A stretch of 64,000 nucleotides of DNA from CAJXSN01 sp947492235 (GTDB taxonomy: Bacteria; Pseudomonadota; Alphaproteobacteria; Sphingomonadales; Sphingomonadaceae). Numbering within the stretch: the first letter of the stretch is position 1; each line of letters starts with the position of its first letter. A program made the position numbers and the translations under genes. Below are positions 7,803 through 17,447 of this stretch, piece by piece. The notes below the pieces were generated by a model. That model was not told the origin of the DNA and did not search any database. It saw nothing but the letters and a program-made list of their open reading frames with translations. The stretch covers positions 310,001-374,000 of the forward strand of contig NZ_CP170453.1 of assembly GCF_042492175.1 (NCBI RefSeq). The letters run 5' to 3'.

Positions 7803-8018
7803 TCAACCCACCCGGCTATCCACCATCTCGATCATCCGCGAGACGAGGCGCAATTCGTCGCCGAGGCGCTGGCGGATCAGACCATCGCAGGTGCCCAATT
7901 GCGGGCGGGCGGCGAAGCTCTTCCTCAGATTGGCCAATTGCTCGCGCGCCAGAGTTTCCAGCTCCTGCTCCGAAAGCGGGCTGGCGTCGGCGAAGAAATT
8001 GGCGTGCGTCATATCCAT
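7803..8018 (-). CDS. Small hypothetical protein
   Basis: A 71-residue, acidic, mostly helical protein (MDMTHANFF..) that I do not recognise. It contains SEQELETLAREQLANLRKSF and ends in MIEMVDSRVG. No cysteine cluster, signal peptide or membrane segment is visible apart from one cysteine in GTCDG. A second in-frame ATG two codons downstream is an equally possible start. It is divergent from the FAD monooxygenase across a 102-base gap and convergent with tRNA-Val. Codon use looks normal for the region, so it is probably real, but no function can be offered. Confidence 0.55.
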   Translation of the reverse strand: MDMTHANFFADASPLSEQELETLAREQLANLRKSFAARPQLGTCDGLIRQRLGDELRLVSRMIEMVDSRVG

Positions 8019-8120
8019 GGCTCTGGTCTAGGCGATTATGGTTAACGCCGCGTTAGGGCCGGCGCGCAGCCGCGAAGACGCCGGTGGATTTGCGCGATCA
8101 ATTCTGTACACAGCGCTCTC

Positions 8121-9392
8121 GTGAACGGGCCTCTTTCCACTTCCGACTCTATCGCCCACTCCATCGCGATCGTCGGGTGCGGCCCCGCCGGGCTTTGTGC
8201 GGCTTTGCTGCTGCACCGGGCGGGCCACGCCGTCACTCTGCTGGAACGGTTCGAGGAGCCCAAGCCTATCGGATCGGGCCTGTTGCTGCAGCCGACCGGA
8301 ATGGCGGTGCTGGCACGGATGGGGCTGGCCGAGACAATCGCGAAGCGCGGCGCGCGCGTCGATGGGCTGTTGGGATTGCAAGAAGCGGGCAAACCGGCGC
8401 TCGACTCGCCCTATTCCAAATTGGGCGTGCCGGGCGCTTTCGGCATCGGCATCCACCGCTCCAGCCTGTTCGATGTGTTGTATGAGGCGGTTCTGGCGGA
8501 AGGCATTCCAGTGCGCACCGGGTGCGAAATCACGGGCACTGCCCTCACCCCCGCCGGCCGCACGCTGACCATGGAGGGCGGCGATACAACCGAAGCCTTC
8601 GATCTGGTGGTCGATTCCAGCGGCTGGCAAACCCGGCTGTCCGATCCCACCGAAGGCCTGCTGGAGTATGGCGCGCTGTGGGCCAGCCTGCCGACAAGCT
8701 CTAGCGACCCCTTCACCGGCCACTTGCTGGAACAGCGATATCACGGCGCGCACCAGATGGTTGGCGTGCTGCCCACCGGCAGGCGCACGCCCGATGCACC
8801 GGACGAAGTGGCGTTTTTCTGGTCCCTGCGCGCCCGCGACCATGCCGATTGGCTGGCCGCTCCGCTGGACGAGTGGAAGGACAGCGTAATCGCGCTCTGG
8901 CCCGAGACGCAGTGCCTGCTGGACCGCATAGAGCACCGCGACCAGCTGGTTTTCGCCCGCTACGCCCACCGGCAGTTGGCGCGACCAGTGGGCGATCGGA
9001 TCATCCATATCGGCGATGCGTGGCACTCGGCCAGCCCGCAATTGGGGCAAGGCGCAAATATGGCGCTGCTCGATGCATGGGCGCTGGCGCAAGGTCTGGC
9101 GCAGACGGAGAGCCTGCCCGAAGCCCTGCGCGCCATGCAGCGGATACGGGGCGATCATGTGGGGCTGTATCAGGCGGTCACTTGGGCCTTCACACCCCTC
9201 TATCAATCGGACAGCGCGGTGCTTCCCGCGATCCGTGACCGGCTGCTGATGCCGTTCTCTAAGATCTGGCCCGCGAACCGGATCCAGGCGGCGATCATGT
9301 CCGGCATGTTCGGCTGGCCGCTGCAAGTGCTCGGCCTCGATCCGCCAGACTATGCCGCGCTGGACGCAGCGATGATCGCATCAAGGGCCTGA
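8121..9392 (+). CDS. FAD-dependent monooxygenase
   Basis: A 423-residue flavoprotein of the p-hydroxybenzoate hydroxylase/UbiH-like group. The Rossmann dinucleotide motif IVGCGPAGLCAALLLHRAGH is near residues 17-36, followed by an acidic residue (LLER) that binds the FAD ribose. The second FAD motif GDAWHSASPQLGQGANMALLDAW is near residues 298-320. Between them is the usual DLVVDSSGWQ (DG-type motif, here with D and S). The substrate is unknown; the neighbours do not form a pathway with it. The start is GTG at 8121; no better start is visible. It ends 8 bases from the convergent TlpA-like gene. Confidence 0.85.
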   Translation: MNGPLSTSDSIAHSIAIVGCGPAGLCAALLLHRAGHAVTLLERFEEPKPIGSGLLLQPTGMAVLARMGLAETIAKRGARVDGLLGLQEAGKPALDSPYSKLGVPGAFGIGIHRSSLFDVLYEAVLAEGIPVRTGCEITGTALTPAGRTLTMEGGDTTEAFDLVVDSSGWQTRLSDPTEGLLEYGALWASLPTSSSDPFTGHLLEQRYHGAHQMVGVLPTGRRTPDAPDEVAFFWSLRARDHADWLAAPLDEWKDSVIALWPETQCLLDRIEHRDQLVFARYAHRQLARPVGDRIIHIGDAWHSASPQLGQGANMALLDAWALAQGLAQTESLPEALRAMQRIRGDHVGLYQAVTWAFTPLYQSDSAVLPAIRDRLLMPFSKIWPANRIQAAIMSGMFGWPLQVLGLDPPDYAALDAAMIASRA

Positions 9393-9400
9393 TTGAGCGC

Positions 9401-9953
9401 CTAGTTCAGAGCTTCATCGATGGCACCGCGCGCCTCGGCGCTGGCCCAATCGTAATCGCCCGCCACGCGCCACACTTCGCGGCCCTCCCCATCATAGAGC
9501 ACCGTCACCGGCAGAGCGCCCGCCTCCATCGCCGTGCCCAGCTCGGTCTCCGGATCCAGCCAGCGCGGCAGATTGGGCAGATCGTTTTTGGCAAAGAACG
9601 GCTCCACCGCCTCCGCGCCCTGCAAATCCTGACTGACCGTGACGACCTTTAATTGTTCGCCATAGTCAGCCGCCAGTTCGTCCAGCAGCGGCATTTCCTT
9701 GATGCACGGCGCGCACCATGTGGCCCACAGATTGATCAGCATCGGAGTGCCCGTGTCCTCCTCCAGCACCAGCTCAGCGCCTGATGGATCGCTCAGTGTC
9801 AGCTCTGGAACAGGCTCGCCTGCACGCGCCCGGTCGATCTCGCCCACCCCTGCCTCCAAGCTATCCTTGCCGCCTGCCAATGCGTCATCGCCTTGCGCGT
9901 CCGGCGGGGGCGACCTATCGCAGCCGCTCAACATTAAGGCAGCGATCAGGCTT

Positions 9954-9973
<20 letters not shown>
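9401..9973 (-). CDS. TlpA-family thioredoxin-like lipoprotein
   Basis: A 190-residue exported lipoprotein with a thioredoxin fold. The N-terminus is a short lipoprotein signal (LSRFLLTSLIAALMLSGC) whose lipobox Leu-Ser-Gly-Cys predicts a lipidated cysteine at about residue 18. The redox motif WCAPC appears in LINLWATWCAPCIKEMPLLDEL, and ALPVTVLY holds the cis-proline. Such proteins reduce or transfer disulfides in the periplasm, for example in cytochrome c maturation. The start is most likely TTG at 9973, supported by GGAG six bases upstream. It is divergent from argH, and the two genes overlap or nearly touch at their 5' ends, so their promoters must lie inside each other's coding sequence. 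Confidence 0.88.
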
Positions 9974-11362
<1,389 letters not shown>

Positions 11363-11366
<4 letters not shown>

Positions 11367-11608
11367 ATTGCAAACGCGCCCTGTTGGCACTCACAGCAAC
11401 AGCGCTGCTCGCCGCCTGCGGACAGCAGACCGAGCTGGAACCGGCGGGTGATGCCAGCCTGCCGCCGACCCCCTATGGCGCGACAACCCAGCCGGAGGGC
11501 GATGATCTGCTGCAGCCCGACACGCTCGCCTCGCCAGAGCGGACCATCGAGCTTCGAAAACGGTCGGAAGAACGTGAAGACGACCCCTTCGACCTGCCCC
11601 CGGAATAG
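11363..11608 (+). CDS. LptM-like small lipoprotein
   Basis: An 81-residue predicted lipoprotein. The signal peptide MNCKRALLALTATALLAACG has a clear lipobox (Leu-Ala-Ala-Cys) with Cys19 as the lipidation site. CGQQTELEP follows, where LptM/YifL proteins have CGxKGPLxLP. The rest is short, acidic and low in structure. Position supports the relation: small LptM-type lipoproteins are commonly encoded next to lysA or dapF, and in many proteobacteria between argH and lysA. LptM in E. coli helps the LptD/LptE lipopolysaccharide translocon mature. The Lys-Gly-Pro-Leu core is degenerate here, so function is inferred from synteny. The ATG overlaps the argH stop (ATGA). Confidence 0.75.
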
Positions 11609-11617
11609 AGCAAACCC

Positions 11618-12886
11618 ATGGATCATTTCGCACTTACCAACGGCGTCCTGCATGCCGAGAATGTTCCCCTGCCCGCCATCGCCGAGGCGGTGGGCACGCC
11701 CGTTTATGTCTATTCCCGCGCCACGCTGGAACGCCATGCTCAGGTATTTTCGCAGGCCGTTGCAGGTCTGGGTAAAGATGGCACGCCGCTGATCGCCTTT
11801 GCGGTGAAATCGAACCCCAACCTTGCCGTGCTGAAGGTGTTGCAGCGACAGGGCTTCGGCGCGGATGTGGTGTCCGGCGGGGAGCTTCGGCGCGCGTTGG
11901 CGGCGGGCATGGCCCCGGGAAAAATCGTCTTCTCCGGTGTCGGCAAGACCCGCGCTGAACTGGAGCTGGGCCTTTCCGAAGGCATCGGCCAGTTCAACAT
12001 CGAGTCGCTCGAAGAGGGGCGCGAGCTGGCCGAAGTGGCGCACAGCCTAGGCATTACCGCGCAGGCCGCCCTGCGGATCAATCCCGATGTCGATGCGGGC
12101 ACGCATGACAAGATTTCTACCGGCAAGGCGGACAACAAATTCGGCGTGCCGCTGGTGCGCGCGGGCGAGGCGTTCGCGGAACTAGCGGGCCTGCCAGGGC
12201 TGAACCTGCGCGGTGTGGCATTGCATATCGGCAGCCAGCTGCTCGACCTGACCCCGCTGGAAACCGCTTTCGCCAAGATCGGCGCGCTGGTGGGCGAGCT
12301 GCGCGCGGCGGGCCATGTGATCACCCATGTCGATCTCGGCGGAGGATTGGGCGTGCCGTATCAGCCCCACGAGGAGCCGCCATCACCCGCAGATTACGGC
12401 GCGATGGTGGCGCGCGTGACGGAAGGCTGGGATGTCCATCTGACCTTCGAACCGGGCCGCGTAATCGCGGGCAATGCGGGCGTTCTGCTGACCCGCGTGG
12501 TGCGGGTAAAGCGCGGCGTGCGCGACCCGTTCGTGATCGTCGATGCGGCGATGAACGATCTCGCCCGGCCCGCGCTTTACGGCGCCTATCACGGCTTCGC
12601 CGCAGTGGAACCCACCGGCGCGGACATGACCGCCAACGTAGTCGGCCCGATTTGTGAAACGGGCGACACCTTTGCAATGGGCCGGGAATGCGATGCCCTG
12701 TCGGCGGGCGATCTGGCTGTGTTTCGCACTGCCGGGGCGTATGGCGCGACGATGGCCAGCAGCTACAATTCGCGCGGCTTTGTTGCCGAGGTGCTGGTGG
12801 ATGACGAGAAATTCGCAGTGGTTGCCGACCGGATCGATGCCGGCGCCATCATGGATGCGGAGCGCGTGCCGGAATGGTTGGCCTAG
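11618..12886 (+). CDS. lysA: Diaminopimelate decarboxylase
   Basis: PLP enzyme that decarboxylates meso-diaminopimelate to lysine; 422 residues. The PLP-lysine motif FAVKSNPN is near residue 65. GVALHIGSQ (phosphate-site His-Ile-Gly-Ser) is near 200, DLGGGLGVPY near 235 and FEPGR near 273. The C-terminal domain contains GPICETGD with the active-site cysteine and GAYGATMASSYN. It starts ten bases after the small lipoprotein gene and is followed nine bases later by the siroheme synthase domain gene, so argH to that gene form one operon. Confidence 0.97.
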   Translation: MDHFALTNGVLHAENVPLPAIAEAVGTPVYVYSRATLERHAQVFSQAVAGLGKDGTPLIAFAVKSNPNLAVLKVLQRQGFGADVVSGGELRRALAAGMAPGKIVFSGVGKTRAELELGLSEGIGQFNIESLEEGRELAEVAHSLGITAQAALRINPDVDAGTHDKISTGKADNKFGVPLVRAGEAFAELAGLPGLNLRGVALHIGSQLLDLTPLETAFAKIGALVGELRAAGHVITHVDLGGGLGVPYQPHEEPPSPADYGAMVARVTEGWDVHLTFEPGRVIAGNAGVLLTRVVRVKRGVRDPFVIVDAAMNDLARPALYGAYHGFAAVEPTGADMTANVVGPICETGDTFAMGRECDALSAGDLAVFRTAGAYGATMASSYNSRGFVAEVLVDDEKFAVVADRIDAGAIMDAERVPEWLA

Positions 12887-12895
12887 GCGCGTGAG

Positions 12896-13675
12896 ATGAT
12901 TGGCTCCCTCCCCCTCTTCCACCGGATCAAAGGCCTGCGCGTCGTTGTCGTCAGCGAAGGCGTGATGGGCGAGGCGAAGACACGGCTTGTGGAGCGGGCG
13001 GGCGGCATTCCGTGTAGCGAGGCCGAGGCGCATCACGCGCATCTGGCATTCGTCGCGCTGGAGGACGACCGCGAGGCAGAGGCCGTCGCTCTGCGGCTGA
13101 AACGGCGCGGCTTGCTGGTCAATGTCGCTGACCGGCCGGAGCTGTGCGACTTCACCACCCCAAGCATTCTCGACCGGGAGCCGGTTCTCGTGGCGGTCAG
13201 CACGTCGGGCGCATCGGCAGGCTTGGCCAAGCATTTGCGGCTGCGGCTGGAGCGCTTGCTTCCGCCATCGCTCGGATCGCTTGCCGCGGCGTTGCGCGAT
13301 GCCCGTGATGCGATGCGCGGCGCGTGGCCGGATGGTGACGCGCGGCGCGGCGCAGTGGACCGGGCTTTGAGCGAAGGCGGCGTGCTTGACCCGCTGGGCG
13401 GCGCTGACGGGGATGACGTGGCGCAGTGGATTGCCGCTGCGGGAACCGGTGTCACCCCTGCGGAAATCATCGAAATCACGCTCCACAGTGATGACCCCGA
13501 CGATTTGACCCTGAAGCAAGCCCGCCTGCTGGGCACCTGCGACACGCTGCTTCATGACCCGGCCATCCCGCGCGCAATCCTCGACCGTTCCCGCGCCGAT
13601 GCAGAGCGGCGCACATTGCCAAACGATCCACCGGGCCACGGGCTGACGGTCATTCTCCGCAGGGCGCTAGACTAA
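12896..13675 (+). CDS. Precorrin-2 dehydrogenase/sirohydrochlorin ferrochelatase (CysG N-terminal type)
   Basis: A 259-residue protein like the N-terminal half of CysG (Met8p). It uses NAD+ to oxidise precorrin-2 to sirohydrochlorin and inserts iron to make siroheme. The N-terminal Rossmann segment (IKGLRVVVVSEGVMGEAKTRLV) is slightly unusual because the glycine-rich loop reads SEGVMGE instead of GGGxVA. FVALEDD, LLVNVADRPELCDF and TPSILDREPVLVAVSTSGASAGLAKHLR match the family well, the last holding the SxxGxSP-like region. The uroporphyrinogen methyltransferase half of CysG is absent here and encoded separately at 55022. Its 3' end overlaps the convergent regulator by 4 bases. Confidence 0.85.
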   Translation: MIGSLPLFHRIKGLRVVVVSEGVMGEAKTRLVERAGGIPCSEAEAHHAHLAFVALEDDREAEAVALRLKRRGLLVNVADRPELCDFTTPSILDREPVLVAVSTSGASAGLAKHLRLRLERLLPPSLGSLAAALRDARDAMRGAWPDGDARRGAVDRALSEGGVLDPLGGADGDDVAQWIAAAGTGVTPAEIIEITLHSDDPDDLTLKQARLLGTCDTLLHDPAIPRAILDRSRADAERRTLPNDPPGHGLTVILRRALD

Positions 13676-14658
13676 CGCGCGTTCCCGGCCCCTGCGCCGA
13701 TTGCCGCGAAGTACTCCGCCATGGCATGCGCAGCCTTGTCGGTCAGCGCGATGAAGGCGCGGCGTTTGTCGGTGTCATCCTGCACTCTTTCCAACAGGCC
13801 CGCCTCTATCAGCTGGGTGATCCAGCGCAGCGCGGTGGTGGGCGGCACGCCGCTGGCAATACACAGCGACGTGACCGAAACCCGCTTATGCTCGGCCCGC
13901 GCTGCCGTCAGATCGAGCAGGATATCCCACGCCGGATCGGCAAAGAAATCGCCTTCAAAAAACTTCGCGCGCATCTGCCGCTGGCGAATGATCTCGCGCA
14001 CCAATCGGGGATCGGGGAGCGAAGGGCGCGGTTTGCGAATGAGCGAAGTTTCATTCTCGTTCTGACCCCTAAACGCATTGCCGGGCGACTCGAAGCGGAA
14101 CGCCCCGCCCTGTGGCGATAGGCCAGCTTGTCCCATGCTCTCCAGCCTAGCGGCGATTTCGCCCACCTGCTCGGTCAGGCGCAGCAGTGTGGTCCGGTCG
14201 TCAGCCGACAATTCCCTCACTCGGGCACGCGGCGCATGGGCGATTACCTGGCCCAATGCCACGATCCGTTCCGCCGGGGTGGGATCGACAAGGAAATCCG
14301 CATCGCAATTCGAAACGCAGGCAAACACAGCCTCAAGGGCTTCGGGCGATACCGAGACCACCAGCCCCACACCGCTGCGTGATGCGGCGTCATCGATCCG
14401 CGCCAGGCCAGCGAGCGCAGCAGCGCCAGCATCCCGGCAATCGACCAGCAGAATATCTCCCAACGCTCCGATGTGTTGATGCAAGCTCTGGCCGGAAAAA
14501 TCGGACAATCCACACTGCCGGATAACCGTAAGCCCCGCCGCCTCCGCATCCGCGCACCATTCTTCGCGGGCAGCATCCGCATCGGCAAGAATTGCAGCGG
14601 TGTTCGATACAGCAGAACCGTCACTTATGGCGTGATAGGCAAAATCGGCTTGCGTCAT
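13672..14658 (-). CDS. Winged-helix (MarR-like) regulator with degenerate receiver-like N-terminus
   Basis: A 328-residue protein in three parts. Residues about 1-145 look like a response-regulator fold with eroded active site: GDILLVDCRD where the phospho-Asp strand should be, LVVSVSPEALEAV for the Ser/Thr strand, and DFLVDPTP where Lys-Pro is expected. A variable Gln/Asn-rich linker follows (about 190-205). The C-terminal winged helix (about 215-320) contains FFADPAWDILLDL, SLCIASGVPPTTALRWITQL and GLLERVQDDTDKRRAFIALT, the last matching the MarR wing Asp-x-Arg. Similar regulators are frequent in sphingomonads; I do not know the targets. The promoter region holds a LexA-type box and a 10/11 inverted repeat (14663-14673 with 14682-14692). 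Confidence 0.75.
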   Translation of the reverse strand: MTQADFAYHAISDGSAVSNTAAILADADAAREEWCADAEAAGLTVIRQCGLSDFSGQSLHQHIGALGDILLVDCRDAGAAALAGLARIDDAASRSGVGLVVSVSPEALEAVFACVSNCDADFLVDPTPAERIVALGQVIAHAPRARVRELSADDRTTLLRLTEQVGEIAARLESMGQAGLSPQGGAFRFESPGNAFRGQNENETSLIRKPRPSLPDPRLVREIIRQRQMRAKFFEGDFFADPAWDILLDLTAARAEHKRVSVTSLCIASGVPPTTALRWITQLIEAGLLERVQDDTDKRRAFIALTDKAAHAMAEYFAAIGAGAGNAR

Positions 14659-14662
14659 AAAT

Positions 14663-14717
14663 ACGTGCTCCTGCGTATTATCAGGAACACGTAAAGAACA
14701 TAAAGGGATCGTGTCAA
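14663..14717 (-). promoter_or_regulatory. Promoter with LexA-type box and inverted repeat
   Basis: On the minus strand TTGACA (14717-14712) is a good -35 element. Downstream, 14699-14685 reads GTTC-TTTACGT-GTTC, an exact alphaproteobacterial SOS box, 27-41 bases before the start codon. An 11-base inverted repeat (ACGTGCTCCTG / CAGGAACACGT, one mismatch, 8-base spacer) overlaps its right end and could be the regulator's own operator. Confidence 0.45.
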
Positions 14718-14733
14718 GAATTCACGCTGAAAA

Positions 14734-15246
14734 TCATTGGCGGATATCGATCACCGTTCCGTCCGCAACCAGCGCATAGAGCTCTTCGATTTCCGCATTG
14801 GTGAAGGCGATGCAGCCGTCGGTCCAGTCGCCCGGCATGCGCCCTGCGGGCATGCCGTTGGGCTGGCCGTGGAGGAAGATATCTCCGCCCGGGTCCATGC
14901 CCTGCATTTCGGCAAAGGCGCGGTCATCTGCGTTGGGATAGCTGACGCGGAGCGAGAGGTGGTAGCTGCTGTTCGGGTTGCGCGTGTCGATCGTGTAGCG
15001 CCCTTCCGGCGTGCGCTCGTCGCCTTCGAATTGCTTGTGCCCGAACATCGCATCGCCGAATTGCAGACCGGTATAGGTGCGGACCACTTCGCCGCCCGCA
15101 TAGACCCACAAGGTGCGGTCCGATTTGTCGACCAGCAGATAATCGACGGCGACCGGACGGGCCGGCTGCGGGGTGTCGGCCTGCGGCGCGCAGGCAGCCA
15201 GCGACAGGATCGCGAAGGCAGCAGAAAGGAACGGCGCAGGTTTCAT
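14734..15246 (-). CDS. L,D-transpeptidase (YkuD-type) lipoprotein
   Basis: A 170-residue envelope protein. The signal MKPAPFLSAAFAILSLAAC ends in a lipobox with Cys19. The YkuD-like domain begins at VDYLLVDKSDRTLWVYAGG, and the catalytic region reads IFLHGQPNG ... GDWTDGCIAFTN, corresponding to HGxxxx and S/TxGC motifs with the nucleophilic cysteine. Such enzymes crosslink peptidoglycan 3-3 or attach proteins to it; some members of this subgroup are only murein-processing. The ATG at 15246 removes 28 residues of improbable upstream frame. It follows purA by 16 bases on the same strand and may be co-transcribed. Confidence 0.85.
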   Translation of the reverse strand: MKPAPFLSAAFAILSLAACAPQADTPQPARPVAVDYLLVDKSDRTLWVYAGGEVVRTYTGLQFGDAMFGHKQFEGDERTPEGRYTIDTRNPNSSYHLSLRVSYPNADDRAFAEMQGMDPGGDIFLHGQPNGMPAGRMPGDWTDGCIAFTNAEIEELYALVADGTVIDIRQ

Positions 15247-15262
15247 TTGCGCCGTCCTAACA

Positions 15263-16552
15263 TCAATCCTCGAACGGATCGCGCACCAGAATCGTGTCGT
15301 CCCGTTCCGGGCTGGTGGATACCAGCGCAACCGGCGTCTCGATCAATTCCTGGATACGCTGGACATATTTGATCGCCGCAGCGGGCAAATCGGCCCAGCT
15401 TTTCGCCCCCGCCGTGCTCTCGCTCCAACCCGGCATTTCCTCGTAAATCGGTTCGACCGCGGCCTGACTGGCAGCGTGGCTGGGGAGGTAATCCATCACC
15501 TTCCCGTTCAACCGATAGCCGGTGCAGATCTTCACCGTCTCGAAACCGTCGAGCACGTCGATCTTGGTCAGCGCGATGCCGGTCACGCCGCTGATCGCGC
15601 AGGTCTGACGCACCAGCACTGCATCGAACCAGCCGACCCGCCGTTGCCGCCCGGTAACGGTGCCGAACTCGTGGCCCCGCTCGCCCAGTCGCTGCCCTAC
15701 TTCATCATCCAGCTCGGTCGGGAACGGGCCGCTACCCACGCGGGTGGTGTAGGCCTTCACAATGCCCAGCACGAAACCGGTGGCGCTGGGGCCAAGCCCG
15801 CTGCCCGCCGATGCGCTGCCGCTGACCGTGTTGGAGCTGGTGACGAAGGGATAGGTGCCGTGATCGACATCCAGCAGCACGCCCTGCGCGCCCTCGAACA
15901 GCACACGCGCCCCGGCCTTGCGGACCTTCTTAAGGCGCTTCCACACCGGCTGCGCATATTGCAGCACGAAGTCGGCGATTTCCGCCAGTTCGGCCTTCAA
16001 CCCCTCGCGGTCTACCGGCGGCTGGTCGAAACCGGCCCGCAGTGCATCGTGGTGGGCGCACAGGCGCTCGATCTGCGGATCGACCTGATCGAGATGGGCC
16101 AGATCGCACACGCGGATGGCGCGGCGACCGACTTTGTCTTCATAAGCCGGGCCGATACCCCGACCGGTGGTGCCGATCTTGCCTTTGCCCGCTGCCGTCT
16201 CGCGCAATCCGTCCAGATCGCGGTGCAGCGGCAGGATCAGCGGGCAATTGTCGGCGATGGCGAAATTATCGTCATTGATGACAACGCCCTGCCCCTCCAG
16301 CTTCTCGATCTCGGCCTTCAGCGCCCACGGGTCCAGCACCACGCCATTGCCGATAATCGACAGCGTGCCGGTGACGATGCCGCTGGGCAGCAGGCTCAGC
16401 TTGTAGGTCGTCTCGCCCACCACCAGCGTATGGCCGGCATTGTGGCCGCCCTGAAACCGGACCACCGCGTCGGCGCGCGATGCCAGCCAGTCGACGATCT
16501 TGCCTTTGCCCTCGTCGCCCCATTGTGCGCCGATAACGGTTACGTTTGCCAA
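15263..16552 (-). CDS. purA: Adenylosuccinate synthetase
   Basis: First committed step of AMP synthesis: IMP + Asp + GTP to adenylosuccinate. It has 429 residues, the usual length. The N-terminal GTP loop QWGDEGKGK (residues 10-18) includes the catalytic Asp. GGHNAGHT, GTTGRGIGPAYEDK and VTGRQRRVGWFDAV are all present in the right order. The start MANVTVIGAQ is canonical. hisZ lies upstream on the same strand but a plus-strand DUF4197 gene is inserted between them, so the two are not in one simple operon here. Confidence 0.98.
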   Translation of the reverse strand: MANVTVIGAQWGDEGKGKIVDWLASRADAVVRFQGGHNAGHTLVVGETTYKLSLLPSGIVTGTLSIIGNGVVLDPWALKAEIEKLEGQGVVINDDNFAIADNCPLILPLHRDLDGLRETAAGKGKIGTTGRGIGPAYEDKVGRRAIRVCDLAHLDQVDPQIERLCAHHDALRAGFDQPPVDREGLKAELAEIADFVLQYAQPVWKRLKKVRKAGARVLFEGAQGVLLDVDHGTYPFVTSSNTVSGSASAGSGLGPSATGFVLGIVKAYTTRVGSGPFPTELDDEVGQRLGERGHEFGTVTGRQRRVGWFDAVLVRQTCAISGVTGIALTKIDVLDGFETVKICTGYRLNGKVMDYLPSHAASQAAVEPIYEEMPGWSESTAGAKSWADLPAAAIKYVQRIQELIETPVALVSTSPERDDTILVRDPFED

Positions 16553-16740
16553 ATGATTATCCTTGAGGATGAAAGCCCGTGCGCGCCGTAAGGGATGCCC
16601 GTTGGTAGGGCAAGAAAGCTGTCGCGCCTCATCACCCTTCCATAGCCCCGATTACGCAATTCAGCGGGGGATAATGAAACGTGGCATAGGCAAGTGATGC
16701 ACGTTCTGTCGTGCGAGGGGTAAAAACAGGGAGGAACGGG

Positions 16741-17427
16741 ATGAGCAATTCGAATTTGAGCAGGCGCGCCGTGATCGGCGGGGTATTGGCGACGGGGGCT
16801 GCCATGACTTCCATGAGCTGGGCAGCACCCTTGCACGCACAGGGTCTCGGTCTCTCCTCCATCCTCGGCAAAGCATCGGACAGTGCGCTGGACAAGCTGG
16901 CGCGGCCCGGTGCGTTTTACGGCGACGAAGACGTGCGCATCGGCCTGCCCTTTATCGGTCGCAGTTCAGGTCTGCTCGGGTCGCTGTTCGGCGGCGTATC
17001 GCGGCTGGGACTGCTTGATGGATTTATCCGAACGCTCAACTCGGCGGCTGGCACGGCGGCGGGCGAGGCAAAGCCGATCTTCCGCACCGCCATCGACGAT
17101 TTGTCGTTCAGCGATGTGCCCGCAATCGCGCGGAACAATGATGGCGGCACGCGCTATCTGCGCCAAAGCAGCAATGACGCTCTGCATGGCAAGCTGGACC
17201 CGCTGGTGGACAGCGCTCTGGGCGATCTGGGCGCGCATTCGCAGCTGGAATCGCTGAACCGGAAATACAGCTGGCTCGCCGCTGCGGGGCTGGACCGGCG
17301 CGGGCTGACGAACACCGTCACCGATCAGGGATTGGACGGGATCTTCACCTATCTGGGCCGGGAGGAAGCCGCCTTCCGCAAGAATCCGCTGGGCAATGTC
17401 GGCGGTATTCTGGGCGAAATTTTCTAG
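16741..17427 (+). CDS. DUF4197 domain-containing exported protein
   Basis: A 228-residue protein with an N-terminal twin-arginine-like signal (NLSRRAVIGGVLATGAAMTS, cleavage likely after HAQ at about residue 35). The body matches the DUF4197 family by its pattern of short helices: LARPGAFYGDEDVRIGLPF, FIRTLNSAAGTAAGEAKPIF, GGTRYLRQSSNDALHGKL and the C-terminal GLDGIFTYLGREEAAFRKNP. The function of the family is unknown. The start at ATG 16741 has a strong GGAGG seven bases upstream; the earlier in-frame start at 16711 would break up the signal peptide. An inverted repeat GCACG-TTCTGT-CGTGC lies about 27 bases upstream of the start. Confidence 0.85.
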   Translation: MSNSNLSRRAVIGGVLATGAAMTSMSWAAPLHAQGLGLSSILGKASDSALDKLARPGAFYGDEDVRIGLPFIGRSSGLLGSLFGGVSRLGLLDGFIRTLNSAAGTAAGEAKPIFRTAIDDLSFSDVPAIARNNDGGTRYLRQSSNDALHGKLDPLVDSALGDLGAHSQLESLNRKYSWLAAAGLDRRGLTNTVTDQGLDGIFTYLGREEAAFRKNPLGNVGGILGEIF

Positions 17428-17447
17428 TCCGGCCGCGCCGCTCTAAT

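Noticed and set aside
8042..8056. TTAA-N7-TTAG resembling a CtrA box between the 71-aa gene and the FAD monooxygenase
   Set aside because: One of eight defined bases differs, and such near matches are common by chance in intergenic DNA; neither neighbour is a known cell-cycle gene.
15173..16591. 472-codon plus-strand frame opposite purA
   Set aside because: Complement of a conserved housekeeping gene; no recognisable motif in the frame.
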